This document shows positions 34,312 through 43,587 of a stretch of 64,000 nt of DNA, piece after piece. A model generated the notes under the pieces. It did no database searches, had not been told where the DNA came from, and was given only the letters and a program-made list of their open reading frames with translations. The DNA is from Peptoniphilus sp. ING2-D1G. Its GTDB lineage: Bacteria > Bacillota > Clostridia > Tissierellales > Peptoniphilaceae. The translations under genes and the position numbers were made by a program. Location of the stretch: NCBI GenBank assembly GCA_000952975.1, contig LM997412.1, forward strand, positions 248,001 through 312,000, given 5' to 3'. Within the stretch, counting starts at the first letter, position 1. The number at the start of each line of letters is the position of its first letter.

Positions 34312-36921
34312 ATGAACAAGAAAATTTTATCCTTAGTACTAGCATTAGTAATGGTACTGGGAGCATTCACAACTGTCTTCGCCGAAGAAGCTACAACTGA
34401 AAAAGTTGAAAAAGTAGTTGGAAAAGATAACAAAATCCAATACGTAATCGACAAAAAATTAGTTGAAGGATACGGCGACGGAGACTACGGATATGACAAG
34501 AATATCAAAAGATCCGAAATCACTAAATTGTTAGTTTATGCTAACGGAAACAAAGCATTAGCAGAAAAACTACAAGGTTCAATGCAACTTTACTCAGATG
34601 TTGACCATGCATACTGGGCAAACGGAGTTATCTCTGTAGGTTCTACAGTACCATCAGCAGCTAACGGACAACCAATGCTAAACGGTTATCCTGATGGATC
34701 TTTCAAACCTGAAAACGACGTAACATATGCAGAACTTGCAAAAATGTTGGTAGTTTTAGTTAAAAAAGATTTAACAGCTGACATGGTAAAACAAGCTAAC
34801 GCTAACTGGGCATCTCAATGGATGACTTGGGCAGCACAATTAGGAATTCTTGATGACGTAGTAGTAGCAAACTCAGATGCAGCTGCAAACAGAGCAGACG
34901 CATTCACAATGCTATACAATGCACTTTACAAGATGACTGCATTCAAGAGAGTACCTGCAAATGAAAAAATAGGTGTTCTTTCAGCACTTAACAGAAGCAA
35001 ATTAACTCTTAACCAAGACTCAGAACAAACATACACAATAACTGATGAAACAGTATTTGTACTAGCAGGCGAATTAAGCAGCACAAATTCAAACGTAATC
35101 AAAGTAAAATCAATCAACGATCCAGATTACTATTTAGGATCACTAGTAAGAATCATGGTTAACGACAAAAAAGAAGTATCTCACATACTTGAACTAGGAA
35201 ACCCAAGATATCTAGCATTAGGATTAGCTAACGACAAACTAGTTGGTGACAACGCAAGATGGCAAGGAGTTGCAGACGCAACAGTAGAAACACCATACAC
35301 AAACGTAGCAACACTTAACACAACAATGAAGCCAGTAATGTCAGGATGGGCAAAAATCAACTTTAACTCAGCAAAGACAAAAGTTGACTCAATAACCTTC
35401 CAAACAACAGCAACAACAAACGTAGCAACAGTAAAAGTAAACTCTGACACAAAAGTATATGTAGCTAACCCAGCAAACAACCAAATGAGAGAAGTTAAAA
35501 ACATAGACGAAGCAATGACGCTAATCGGATATGACAAAGCTAAATGGGATATGATTCCTAACGTATACGCAGGATTCGACACAGACGGACATGTTGCAGC
35601 AATTCATGGATACAACACAGATGGCAGAAACACTGCAAAAGTTGTAGTATTCAACGTTGTAACAAAAGCTAAAGGTGGAGACGCTTACAGAATTATCAAC
35701 CAAGCAACTTCTTTAGGAAATGCAACACTTGAAAAAACAAACGGAGAATTAGCAGACAAAAACCTATTCGGAAACATCTCAGCATTCCCATACAACTATG
35801 GAGACCTATACGATGTAATCGAACTTAAATGGTACAGTGGAAACAACAACTATGACCAAATAGCAAAAGTAATAGATCATAGCAACACTGACAAATATCC
35901 GATCGTACAAATCGTAAGAACATACAACGACGGAAAATCATTAGAAGTTGTAGACCAATACGGATACAAAGCCCTTATCGACACAAGAGACGCAGACATA
36001 TTCTCAGCAAAGAGATTTGACAAACTAGTAGAAGGAGCAAAAATCCAATTCGCAACTGAAGATCAAAACAAAGCGGTAGATACAGTATCAATACTTCCAA
36101 GAGAAATGGCAGTAAAAGGCTCACTAAGAGCAGTATTCTCTGATGCAGTTTATGGAAACACTTATGTAGGTAGAGTAATTTCAGTTCATGTAAACGGAAA
36201 CAACTCAACAGTAGCTATTGACGCTTACAACAACATCTTCGATAAAGATGCTAACCAAGGATACACAACATTCTACGTATCTGAAGATACAGCAAGAGCA
36301 CTTAAGAACGCTTACGAAGGAAAAGAAGTTAACTTCAAAGTTACAGACATGAGCGGAATCTATGGCAGATACTATGCACAAGATTTCCATGACAATGCAA
36401 CAGGAAGAGTAATTGCACCTGTATCAGCACCTCTAACAGCTTTAGAAGCAGCTCAAGCAGCAATAGAAAAAGCAATTCAAACTAAGAGTGTAGCAGATGT
36501 ATTAGCAGCAGAAGAAGCTTTACAATATATTCCTGCAGCTGATAAAGATAATCTTGAAACTATCCCTGCTTACGTAACTGCAAAAGCAACAGCAACAGCA
36601 GTAGCAGCAGCAGATGCAGATGCAGCTGTGGAAGCATTAAAAGTAAAATTAACAGAAACTATGAACACTGGAGATTATGCTGCTAACATTACTGACAATG
36701 CAACAGCAGCAGATGAAAAAGCTAAAATAGAAGCAGCTAAAACAGAATATGCAGCAGCTAAAGCAGCAGTAGAAGATGCAGTAGCATTAGATCCAGCCTT
36801 TGATACTACTGACTTTGACAGATACAAAGGAAATTTGGAAATTAAGATTAATGCATTTAACGCTCATATAGCAGCAGGTTCAATGTTTACAGCAGTACAA
36901 CCAATTGCACCGATTGCATAA
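34312..36921 (+). CDS. SLH-domain protein, probable major S-layer protein
   Basis: An 869-aa secreted protein. Signal peptide: MNKKILSLVLALVMVLGAF, cleaved near VFA-EE (residue 24). Three SLH domains follow (roughly residues 35-85, 90-150 and 155-205, with motifs GYGDGDYGYDKNIKRSE and GYPDGSFKPENDVTYAE), which bind pyruvylated cell-wall polymer. The middle is beta-rich and the last 150 residues are Ala-rich helical repeats. The strong bias to AAC, GCA and ACA codons suggests very high expression. A strong ribosome site and terminator frame it. Confidence 0.85.
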   Translation: MNKKILSLVLALVMVLGAFTTVFAEEATTEKVEKVVGKDNKIQYVIDKKLVEGYGDGDYGYDKNIKRSEITKLLVYANGNKALAEKLQGSMQLYSDVDHAYWANGVISVGSTVPSAANGQPMLNGYPDGSFKPENDVTYAELAKMLVVLVKKDLTADMVKQANANWASQWMTWAAQLGILDDVVVANSDAAANRADAFTMLYNALYKMTAFKRVPANEKIGVLSALNRSKLTLNQDSEQTYTITDETVFVLAGELSSTNSNVIKVKSINDPDYYLGSLVRIMVNDKKEVSHILELGNPRYLALGLANDKLVGDNARWQGVADATVETPYTNVATLNTTMKPVMSGWAKINFNSAKTKVDSITFQTTATTNVATVKVNSDTKVYVANPANNQMREVKNIDEAMTLIGYDKAKWDMIPNVYAGFDTDGHVAAIHGYNTDGRNTAKVVVFNVVTKAKGGDAYRIINQATSLGNATLEKTNGELADKNLFGNISAFPYNYGDLYDVIELKWYSGNNNYDQIAKVIDHSNTDKYPIVQIVRTYNDGKSLEVVDQYGYKALIDTRDADIFSAKRFDKLVEGAKIQFATEDQNKAVDTVSILPREMAVKGSLRAVFSDAVYGNTYVGRVISVHVNGNNSTVAIDAYNNIFDKDANQGYTTFYVSEDTARALKNAYEGKEVNFKVTDMSGIYGRYYAQDFHDNATGRVIAPVSAPLTALEAAQAAIEKAIQTKSVADVLAAEEALQYIPAADKDNLETIPAYVTAKATATAVAAADADAAVEALKVKLTETMNTGDYAANITDNATAADEKAKIEAAKTEYAAAKAAVEDAVALDPAFDTTDFDRYKGNLEIKINAFNAHIAAGSMFTAVQPIAPIA

Positions 36922-36944
36922 GCAGTTAGTTTAAATTAAAGATA

Positions 36945-36980
36945 AAACCTGAGAGAGAAATCTCTTAGGTTTTTCTTTTT
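36945..36980 (+). terminator. Terminator of the S-layer gene
   Basis: AAACCTGAGAGA pairs with TCTCTTAGGTTT, followed by T-rich stretch. Confidence 0.85.
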
Positions 36981-37028
36981 TTATACAACATTATTTCAGT
37001 TTTTTGTATATTCGTTACATATATATTT

Positions 37029-38136
37029 CCCACGCCCGCCCGATGTAATATATCATATGTCGATTGGATTAAAGTATCGTAGGGGCGGTCGCCTTCGCCC
37101 GCCCGTTGTAATATATCATATGTCGATTGGATTAAAGTATCGTAGGGGCGGTCGCCCACGCCCACCCGTTGTAATATACATTGTCGATAGGATTAAAGTA
37201 TCGTAGGGGCGGTCGCCCACGCCCGCCCGTTGTAATATACATTGTCGATAGGATTAAAGTATCGTAGGGGCGGCCGCCTTCGCCCGCCCGATGTAATTTG
37301 TCATTTGACGGCGATAATGCGGGACGATGAGGGCATCGTCCCCTACAATTTTAAATTTGTATTTATATTTGTCGTAGGGGCGGCCGCCTTCGTCCGCCCG
37401 ATTGGTTAATGTAGAGTCGGTGATAATGCGGGACGGCAGGCATCGTCCCCTACATTGGTCAATTGATTGTTTCGGTTTTTTGTATATTCGTTAAATACAT
37501 ATTTCCCCTGTAGGGGCGGTCGCCCACGCCCACCCGATTGGTTTATTGTAGAGTCAGGGAATTTGCGGGACGATGTGGGCATCGTCCCCTACGATTGGTT
37601 GATATTCGTTACGGGGTTGGGCATCGTCCCCTACATTGGTCAATTGATTGTTTCGGTTTTTTGTATATTCGTTACATATATATTTCCCCTGTAGGGGCGG
37701 CCGCCCACGCCCGCCCGATGGGTTTATTGTAGGGTCGGCGGTAATGCGGGACGGCAGGCATCGTCCCCTACAATTTTAAATTTGTATTTATATTTGTCGT
37801 AGGGGCGGCCGCCTTCGCCCGCCCGATTGGTTAATGTAGAGTCGGCGGTAATGCGGGACGGCAGGCATCGTCCCCTACATTGGTCAATTGATTGTTTCGG
37901 TTTTTTGTATATTCGTTAAATACATATTTCCCACGCCCGCCCGATGTATTTTGTCATTTGACGGCGATAACGCGGGACGATGAGGGGATCGTCCCCTACA
38001 TTGGTCAATTGATTGTTTCGATTTTTTGTATATTCGTTAAATACATATTTCCCTTGTAGGGGCGGCCGCCCACGCCCGCCCGATGGGTTTATTGTAGGGT
38101 CGGCGGTAATGCGGGACGGCAGGCATCGTCCCCTAC
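37029..38136 (+). repeat. REP-like array 4, the longest
   Basis: About nine full type A elements on the plus strand (starts 37079, 37142, 37203, 37264, 37374, 37510, 37691, 37799, 38056), two half copies (37029, 37930) and about eight type B on the complement. Clear A-B units end in CCCCTAC: 37264-37346, 37374-37453, 37691-37771, 37799-37878. The spacer ATTGGTCAATTGATTGTTTC recurs between units, and the first four A copies form a 61-63 base tandem, so the array grew by duplication. No gene is present. Confidence 0.85.
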
Positions 38137-38201
38137 AATTAACATTCACATTCATTTACCATATTTGTCATTATGCGTCCCATACATTTTTTTATTGCCT
38201 G

Positions 38202-38230
38202 TTGCAAAAAATGAAGAGCTGTTTTATAAT
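38202..38230 (+). promoter_or_regulatory. Promoter of the sigma/amidase/holin cassette
   Basis: TTGCAA (38202-38207), 17-base spacer, TATAAT (38225-38230). It fits the housekeeping sigma factor and lies 56 bases before the sigma-factor start. Confidence 0.8.
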
Positions 38231-38236
38231 ATAAAA

Positions 38237-38250
38237 AGAACATATGTTCT
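38237..38250 (+). promoter_or_regulatory. LexA (SOS) box
   Basis: A perfect 14-base palindrome, AGAACATATGTTCT. It contains GAAC-N4-GTTC, which matches the Firmicute LexA/DinR consensus CGAACRNRYGTTYG except for the outer base. It covers the expected transcription start, six bases downstream of TATAAT, so bound LexA would block transcription. Confidence 0.75.
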
Positions 38251-38285
38251 AATCGATTCATATTATTTCTTTTAGGAGGTTTGTA

Positions 38286-38837
38286 ATGTACGAAAAGATA
38301 GAAAAACTGTTTTCATCCGCAAGAGAGGGAGATGATGATGCAAAGCTTGAGTTGTTGGAGATTCTCAATCCATTGATTATCTCATCTATAAAAAGATATT
38401 GCCCTCTGTGGAGGGAGTACGGCGATTTGTTGCAGGACGGCATTGTGGTGGTACTTAAGTGTATAGATTTGTACGATTCTTCCAAGGGTTATTTTTTGGC
38501 TTTTGTGAAGAGTTACCTCAAGTTTTATTTTTTGGAGACTTTTAGGTACTTGCTCAGATTGGAGCAGGTTTCTTCTACGGATGATGAGGGTTTGGGAGAT
38601 TTTTTATCCGATGATTATGATATGGAGCAGTCTTTGCTTGGTCGTGAGTTTTCTCTGGAGCTTAAGAGGGCTCTTATGCTTTTGACAAAGAGGCAGAGGG
38701 AAGTGGTGCTAATGTATTATTTTTTGGATATGAGTTTGTCTGATATCGCCGCATCTCTTGATATCAAGAGGTGGACGGTTATCAATACAAAGAGGAGAGG
38801 TATGGAGATTTTAAGGAGGTTTTTTGATGTTAATTGA
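38286..38837 (+). CDS. Small sigma-70 family RNA polymerase sigma factor
   Basis: A 183-aa sigma factor. A region 2-like segment (YGDLLQDGIVVVLKCIDLYD, residues about 45-65) and a C-terminal region 4 helix-turn-helix (LTKRQREVVLMYYF, then LSDIAASLDIKRWTV) are clear. It has no anti-sigma neighbour. It is of the size of UviA/TcdR-like and SigO-type factors. Strong AGGAGG site. It leads a tight gene group ending in a holin-like peptide and overlaps the amidase gene by 11 bases. Confidence 0.82.
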   Translation: MYEKIEKLFSSAREGDDDAKLELLEILNPLIISSIKRYCPLWREYGDLLQDGIVVVLKCIDLYDSSKGYFLAFVKSYLKFYFLETFRYLLRLEQVSSTDDEGLGDFLSDDYDMEQSLLGREFSLELKRALMLLTKRQREVVLMYYFLDMSLSDIAASLDIKRWTVINTKRRGMEILRRFFDVN

Positions 38838-39297
38838 GAAGTTACCCATTGGTATGAATTTTTCCAAGAGGGGCGGAAGCCCTAAGTTTATTGTGGTACA
38901 CGATACGGGCAACAGTTCCAAGGGGGCTGATGCCATTGCGCATTTCAGGTATTTTGACGGAGGATATAGAGGTGCTTCGGCTCATTATTTTGTAGATGAC
39001 AAGAGGGTTGTGGAGACTGTGGAGGTGGCGAATTCCGCGTGGCACTGCGGTGACGGCCGTGGCAAGTACGGCATCTACAACTACAATTCCATAGGTGTGG
39101 AGTTGTGCGTGAACAGCGACGGCGATTGGGAGAAGACAAAAGCCAATGCTTTGGAGCTGATAAGATTCCTGATGAGGTTCTACGACATTCCCAAGTCGAG
39201 AGTGGTGAGGCATTATGATGCGAGCAGAAAGGTCTGCCCGAGGAAGATATCTGCCGATAATTGGCGAGAGTGGTGGATTTTCAGAGAGATGATTTAA
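38827..39297 (+). CDS. N-acetylmuramoyl-L-alanine amidase (Amidase_2), endolysin-like
   Basis: A 156-aa single-domain zinc amidase. Expected ligands: His in FIVVHDTGN, His in VVRHYDASRKVCP and the Cys of VCP. The glycan-site segment SAHYFVDDKRVVE and SIGVELC are typical. There is no signal peptide or cell-wall binding domain, so release from the cell would need a holin or lysis. A TTG at 38824 adjoins ATG 38827; the second fits the AGGAGG site. Overlaps the sigma gene. Confidence 0.9.
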   Translation: MLIEKLPIGMNFSKRGGSPKFIVVHDTGNSSKGADAIAHFRYFDGGYRGASAHYFVDDKRVVETVEVANSAWHCGDGRGKYGIYNYNSIGVELCVNSDGDWEKTKANALELIRFLMRFYDIPKSRVVRHYDASRKVCPRKISADNWREWWIFREMI

Positions 39298-39358
39298 TTT
39301 CATTTTCCAATAGCAACTTTTGTGTGTTTTGTCCATATATATTGTAGGAGGTGATAAT

Positions 39359-39583
39359 ATGGCTTATACCAACAGAGTTGACAAGGTCACTTTAAAGCTG
39401 GGCATTGTCAAGGGTATCGACGAAGATGGCGCTGAGGTTTTAAGAAGCAGATCCTTCAGAAACATCAATCCGGCTGTGACCGATGATGTTTTGGGAACGG
39501 GTGCCGCCAAGCTGGGAGCTTTTTTCAGCAAGGAACTCAGAACTATCAAAAAGGTTGTCGAACATGAATTGATTGAAGGTTAA
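39359..39583 (+). CDS. DUF1659-family small protein
   Basis: A 74-aa protein starting MAYTNRVDKVTLKLGIV, resembling DUF1659 members. Function unknown. ATG 39359 has an AGGAGGTGATAAT site; a longer reading from 39320 lacks one. In other Firmicutes DUF1659, DUF2922 and YvrJ genes often occur together; all three follow each other here. Confidence 0.82.
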   Translation: MAYTNRVDKVTLKLGIVKGIDEDGAEVLRSRSFRNINPAVTDDVLGTGAAKLGAFFSKELRTIKKVVEHELIEG

Positions 39584-39611
39584 TGGTATTTTTTAAGAAA
39601 GGAGGATAGCT

Positions 39612-39830
39612 ATGACTAAAAAGACTTTGGAACTTAGTTTTGTGGACGAAAATGACAAATCCATAAGATTCAGTCTTCAAGATCCAAGAGATGGCATTTT
39701 AAAGGGTGAGCTTGTGGAGTTTGAAAGCTACATCGTGACAAATGAGCTTTTCATTGGACCCACAGGCAAGATCACGGGATTTGGAACTGCCAAGTACAAA
39801 GAAGTCACCGAAACTGATCTGTTAGTTTAA
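39612..39830 (+). CDS. DUF2922-family small protein
   Basis: A 72-aa protein with KTLELSFVDENDKSIRFSLQDPR, the DUF2922 pattern. Function unknown. Strong AAAGGAGG site. Lies 28 bases after the DUF1659 gene and just before the YvrJ-like gene. Confidence 0.82.
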   Translation: MTKKTLELSFVDENDKSIRFSLQDPRDGILKGELVEFESYIVTNELFIGPTGKITGFGTAKYKEVTETDLLV

Positions 39831-39845
39831 TGTGGAGGTGATTTC

Positions 39846-39998
39846 GTGAATATGGATGAGCTTTTTGCAAATATTGCCAATATCGGATTTCCCATTGCCA
39901 TTTCCTGTTACTTGCTGACGAGGGTGGAGTCGAAAATCGCTGATTTAACAGGCAGTATAAATGAGCTTAGCAAAAATATTGAGAAGTATATGAATTGA
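39846..39998 (+). CDS. YvrJ-family, BhlA/UviB-like holin-type peptide
   Basis: A 50-aa peptide with one hydrophobic segment (IANIGFPIAISCYLLTR) and a charged helix after it (ESKIADLTGSINELSKNIEKY). This is the YvrJ pattern and also the plan of BhlA/UviB holin-like peptides. The GTG start at 39846 lies five bases after GGAGGTG; ATG 39852 is a less likely start. It closes the cassette and is followed at once by a terminator. Confidence 0.75.
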   Translation: MNMDELFANIANIGFPIAISCYLLTRVESKIADLTGSINELSKNIEKYMN

Positions 39999-40000
39999 TT

Positions 40001-40021
40001 GAAGGGTGAACCTTCTTTTTT
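40001..40021 (+). terminator. Terminator of the sigma/amidase/holin cassette
   Basis: GAAGG, loop GTGAA, CCTTC, then six T, directly after the YvrJ-like stop. Confidence 0.8.
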
Positions 40022-40149
40022 ATTGGGGAATTTGAGGTAAAGTATCTGTAAAATTTTGCCGATTTGGCTGTTTTAGCCCCTTTATCTCTTAAATGCGGTT
40101 GAATTTTAAAAAATTAAACTTTATACTGAAGGTGGAATGGGGGAGGATT

Positions 40150-40455
40150 ATGGGATTTTTTGAAGAGCTATCTTTTATTGCAAATATTTATATATGGCCG
40201 ATTATAGTTTTTTTGGTGAATTTGGCAATGCTTGTGTGGATTTATAGAGATGCTAAGAATTACAACACTTATCCGATTTTGTGGGTATTGGCGGCGGTGA
40301 TTTTGAATTTTCCGCTGGGCTTGATTTTGTACTTGCTCTACGGTAGAAAGGATCCTAAAGTCGTCTGTAGGCATTGTCATAACAAACAGTCCTCGGATTT
40401 GGAGTACTGTGCCAATTGCGGTGCGGAAATGGACAATCGGGAGTATTATGCTTGA
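40150..40455 (+). CDS. Small membrane protein with C-terminal zinc ribbon
   Basis: A 101-aa protein with two membrane helices (residues about 12-32 and 43-63) followed by a CxxC-x11-CxxC zinc ribbon (CRHCHNKQ, CANCGAE). I do not recognise a function; similar proteins are often called zinc-ribbon domain proteins. ATG 40150 follows GGGGGAGG; a longer frame from 40093 lacks a ribosome site. Confidence 0.68.
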   Translation: MGFFEELSFIANIYIWPIIVFLVNLAMLVWIYRDAKNYNTYPILWVLAAVILNFPLGLILYLLYGRKDPKVVCRHCHNKQSSDLEYCANCGAEMDNREYYA

Positions 40456-40488
40456 GTTTAAGAACGATAATTTAATATCCATGCTGAT

Positions 40489-40516
40489 AATTCGACAGTG
40501 ATGTCGAATTTTTTTG
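40489..40516 (+). terminator. Rho-independent terminator
   Basis: AATTCGAC (40489-40496), loop AGTGAT, GTCGAATT (40503-40510), then T run. Confidence 0.85.
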
Positions 40517-40607
40517 TGAAATAACAAGTTTCCCATCCTATGTGAAGTAATGCACAAGGGTGGTTTTTTTTATTTTAGAAAATTGGCACAATACTTGTTT
40601 ACTGCAC

Positions 40608-40635
40608 TTGATTTTCTGTAAAATTTGTATAAAAT
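40608..40635 (+). promoter_or_regulatory. Promoter upstream of the second SLH gene
   Basis: TTGATT, 16-base spacer, TAAAAT; about 92 bases before the ATG at 40727. Confidence 0.5.
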
Positions 40636-40726
40636 CATTATAAGGAGATTTATAGAAATTTAGTACATATTTAAAGAAAGAAATAAAATTTTTTAAGAGT
40701 TGCAATATTAAAAGGGAGGAAAAGTA

Positions 40727-43117
40727 ATGAAAAAAATTTTGGGGGTATTATTACTGATACTTCTCATGTTGATGCCCATGGAGGCGAGTGCAGGAGATGT
40801 GGAATATCCGCTGACCATCAGAGTTTATGATGGAACGGATGCGGGCGGATTGCCAAAGTATAAAGAACAAACCTTTGACAGCCCGGACTCGCCATTGGGT
40901 TTCGGTTTATCGGGAGGTAGGTCAAATTGGACTTATAAGACGTGGAGACACGTGTTTTATGGTTGGACAACGGCGGGTCCCGGGTTGGGAGAAAATTTGA
41001 TTGTGCCGGGAAGTATTGATTTTTACAGGGATATAGAACCCATATCAGCTGTGGAAGGGCTCAGCAGCGAGACGATTTTATATCCGGTTAAAATACCTGA
41101 ACAAGGGATAATGGCTTTGGTTCCAATATTGACACAAGATCCCGGAAGTCTCAATATCAGCAGATACGATGGGCCTGAGGATGTAATGGATGCGACGATA
41201 AAGTATAAAAACAATGCCACAATATGGACTGATGATGGAGGGATAGTAAGAGAATTGACAGCTTACTATGAACAGGGGCGAGAAAAATACGGAATAAAGT
41301 CCGGTGCGGATTTTACTTATTCAGACCTTAGAATTCCTGCTTCCGCCATTGAAAATCCCCTGGGAATAGTTAAATCGGCAAAGGGTGTTGCTGATTTTTC
41401 GGGGAGTGGTTATGATGGCGTTAGTATGCAACCAAAGAACTATTCCTATGAAGATTTGATGGTTGAATTGGACGAAAGAGTGGACATCGATACAAATCAA
41501 AGGAATTGGGAATTTTCGAGCTCAACTTTTATGGTTGCAGCTGTGTTGGATACCGGATTTAATGTGTTGGATGCAGATATTACCCAACCGGACCACAATA
41601 GTTTAATCAGCAGGTTTTCCTTTACTTTGCCGGCAGGTGCGAAGAAATTTATAATCAGAACTGTGCCGCGAAATGATATTGGCAACGGAACTTATACCAA
41701 TGAGGGTTTGCCTTCAAATAATATATTGATAGCTACAGGAGATGATTTGCAAGCGCCGATGACATTGAAAAGCGGGAATTTTGAAAATGTGACTATTTCA
41801 AGGGATTTGGCATTACAACTTGCTGAAGATACATCACCTGCTACGGGAAGATTGGATTTTTTCGGTAGGATTGGAGGAAATTTGGCTTTCAACAAGTCTC
41901 AATATCCTTTTCCCTATAGTTTGTTTGTGCCGAATAATGGTGAAATTAAATATATGGCGGCGAAGAATCATCTATACATAAAGTTTGCCATTCCCGTAGC
42001 AAGGTTTGATAAAAATTCCATTTTGCTTAATGATACGGAGGAACAAAACCTCGGTTATAGTAAATTTGCGCTGAAAGGTTCTTTTAAAGATGACGATTTC
42101 AACAGTGGTAGTGTTCCAAGTCTTGATTTTAACAATCCGGGCGACGCCTTTTATAAAGACTTTACAGTGGGGAAAAAGTATAATATAGGCGGTAAAGAGA
42201 AAACTTTCAAGGGGTGGAATACAAAATCCGACGGTACGGGAGTATATGTGACGGAAGACACTCTCATAATGGCGGATATGCTCAATCAAAGGTTTAATGA
42301 CGAAGTCCATGAGGATATGACTTTGTATGCCATATGGGCAGTCGATACCAAGCCCATAAAACCCGACAAACCTGTAGAACCTGAAAAACCTGTAGAACCT
42401 GAAAAACCAGTAGAACCCACGGAACCGGAAACTAACTTAATGAAGGTGAGTTTCTTGACCTTTGCTGAAAAGACAAAAGAACACATAGCTTATATCAAGG
42501 GGTATCCTGACGGAAGTGTAAGACCTGAGGGAGAAATAACAAGGGCTGAAGTGGCGGCGATACTTGCAAGGCTTGAAAGGCTGAATCTGTCCGATAGGAG
42601 CAAACCTGATTTCACAGACACGGACGGTTGGTACAATGCCGAGGTAAATGCGTCTGTATCGGCAGGACTCATGGAAGGGTATCCCGACGGCTCATTTAAA
42701 CCGGAGGACAACATCACCAGAGCCGAACTCATGCAGATAGTTGCAAGACTGGACAAGGACAGCTCTGCACAAAGAACACCTTACAGGGACATAGAAGAAC
42801 ATTGGGCAAAGGAAGCCATAGAAAGGACATACAACAGACAAAAATGGGTAAGGGAAGAAAACTTCGACCCTGATAAGAACATCACCAGAGCTCAGACGGT
42901 AGTGACATTGAACAATCTGTACGACAGAGAAGTAAGACAAAGAGGACTGGACAATGTAAGAAATAAAGAGATGATAAAGGACTACATAGATTTGCCCCTG
43001 TACCACTGGGCATACTACGACATAATAGAAGCAAGTCACACCCATGAATACAGAAGATATGAAAAGGACAAAATAGAAGAAATGTGGATAACTATACTTG
43101 GGTACTTGGATAGATGA
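40727..43117 (+). CDS. SLH-domain surface protein with InlB-type repeat
   Basis: A 796-aa secreted protein. Signal peptide of about 22 residues (MKKILGVLLLILLMLMPMEAS). A long beta-rich region; one Listeria-Bacteroides (InlB B) repeat near residues 475-540 (KTFKGWNTKSDGTGVY..LYAIWA); a Pro/Glu/Lys linker with repeated VEPEKP; then three SLH domains (GYPDGSVRPEGEITRAE, GYPDGSFKPEDNITRAE, and a weaker one). The C-terminus HWAYYDIIEASHTHEYRR recurs in the broken SLH gene at 52326-55153. Likely a wall-bound adhesin. Confidence 0.85.
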   Translation: MKKILGVLLLILLMLMPMEASAGDVEYPLTIRVYDGTDAGGLPKYKEQTFDSPDSPLGFGLSGGRSNWTYKTWRHVFYGWTTAGPGLGENLIVPGSIDFYRDIEPISAVEGLSSETILYPVKIPEQGIMALVPILTQDPGSLNISRYDGPEDVMDATIKYKNNATIWTDDGGIVRELTAYYEQGREKYGIKSGADFTYSDLRIPASAIENPLGIVKSAKGVADFSGSGYDGVSMQPKNYSYEDLMVELDERVDIDTNQRNWEFSSSTFMVAAVLDTGFNVLDADITQPDHNSLISRFSFTLPAGAKKFIIRTVPRNDIGNGTYTNEGLPSNNILIATGDDLQAPMTLKSGNFENVTISRDLALQLAEDTSPATGRLDFFGRIGGNLAFNKSQYPFPYSLFVPNNGEIKYMAAKNHLYIKFAIPVARFDKNSILLNDTEEQNLGYSKFALKGSFKDDDFNSGSVPSLDFNNPGDAFYKDFTVGKKYNIGGKEKTFKGWNTKSDGTGVYVTEDTLIMADMLNQRFNDEVHEDMTLYAIWAVDTKPIKPDKPVEPEKPVEPEKPVEPTEPETNLMKVSFLTFAEKTKEHIAYIKGYPDGSVRPEGEITRAEVAAILARLERLNLSDRSKPDFTDTDGWYNAEVNASVSAGLMEGYPDGSFKPEDNITRAELMQIVARLDKDSSAQRTPYRDIEEHWAKEAIERTYNRQKWVREENFDPDKNITRAQTVVTLNNLYDREVRQRGLDNVRNKEMIKDYIDLPLYHWAYYDIIEASHTHEYRRYEKDKIEEMWITILGYLDR

Positions 43118-43138
43118 AAATAATTTAATTTTGGATAT

Positions 43139-43537
43139 CATAGGGGCGGGTGCATTCACCCGCCCGATATATTTCAAATTTGTATTTAATGTATTGTAGG
43201 GACGGCCGCCCACGTCCGCCCGTTTGGTTAATGTAGGGTCGGCGGGCATCGTCCCCTACAATGGTCAGTTGATTATTTCGGTTGTCCGTAGGGGCGGCCG
43301 CCTACGCCCGCCCGATGTAATATGCATATGTCGATTGGATTATGGTATTGTAGGGGCGGCCGCCTACGTCCGCCCGATTTAATTTGTCATTTGTAGATTG
43401 GATTAGAGTATTGTAGGGGCGGTCGCCCACGCCCGCCCGTTGTAATATGCATTTGTTGATTGGGTTATGGTATTGTAGGGGCGGCCGCCTACGTCCGCCC
43501 GTTTGGTTAATGTAGGGTCGGCGGGCATCGTCCTCTA
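43139..43537 (+). repeat. REP-like array 5
   Basis: About six type A elements (near 43140 as an ATAGGGG variant, 43196, 43288, 43350, 43413, 43475) and two shortened B forms (ending 43259 and 43537). It lies between two converging genes. The last B is decayed at its CCTAC end. Confidence 0.85.
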
Positions 43538-43552
43538 TTTTTGGGTAGCTAA

Positions 43553-43579
43553 TGAAAAACCCTCGGCTATGCCGAGGGC
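43553..43579 (-). terminator. Terminator of the penicillin-binding protein gene
   Basis: Minus strand: GCCCTCGGC, loop ATA, GCCGAGGG, then TTTTTC. Nine bases past the stop codon. Confidence 0.85.
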
Positions 43580-43587
43580 TTATTATT

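Noticed and set aside
37029..38136. REP hairpins as intrinsic terminators
   Set aside because: The stems are GC-rich but not followed by T runs; separate canonical terminators stand next to the arrays.
38286..40021. Prophage remnant
   Set aside because: Only amidase and holin-like genes are present; no integrase, terminase, portal, capsid or tail gene is nearby, and the set has its own promoter and terminator.
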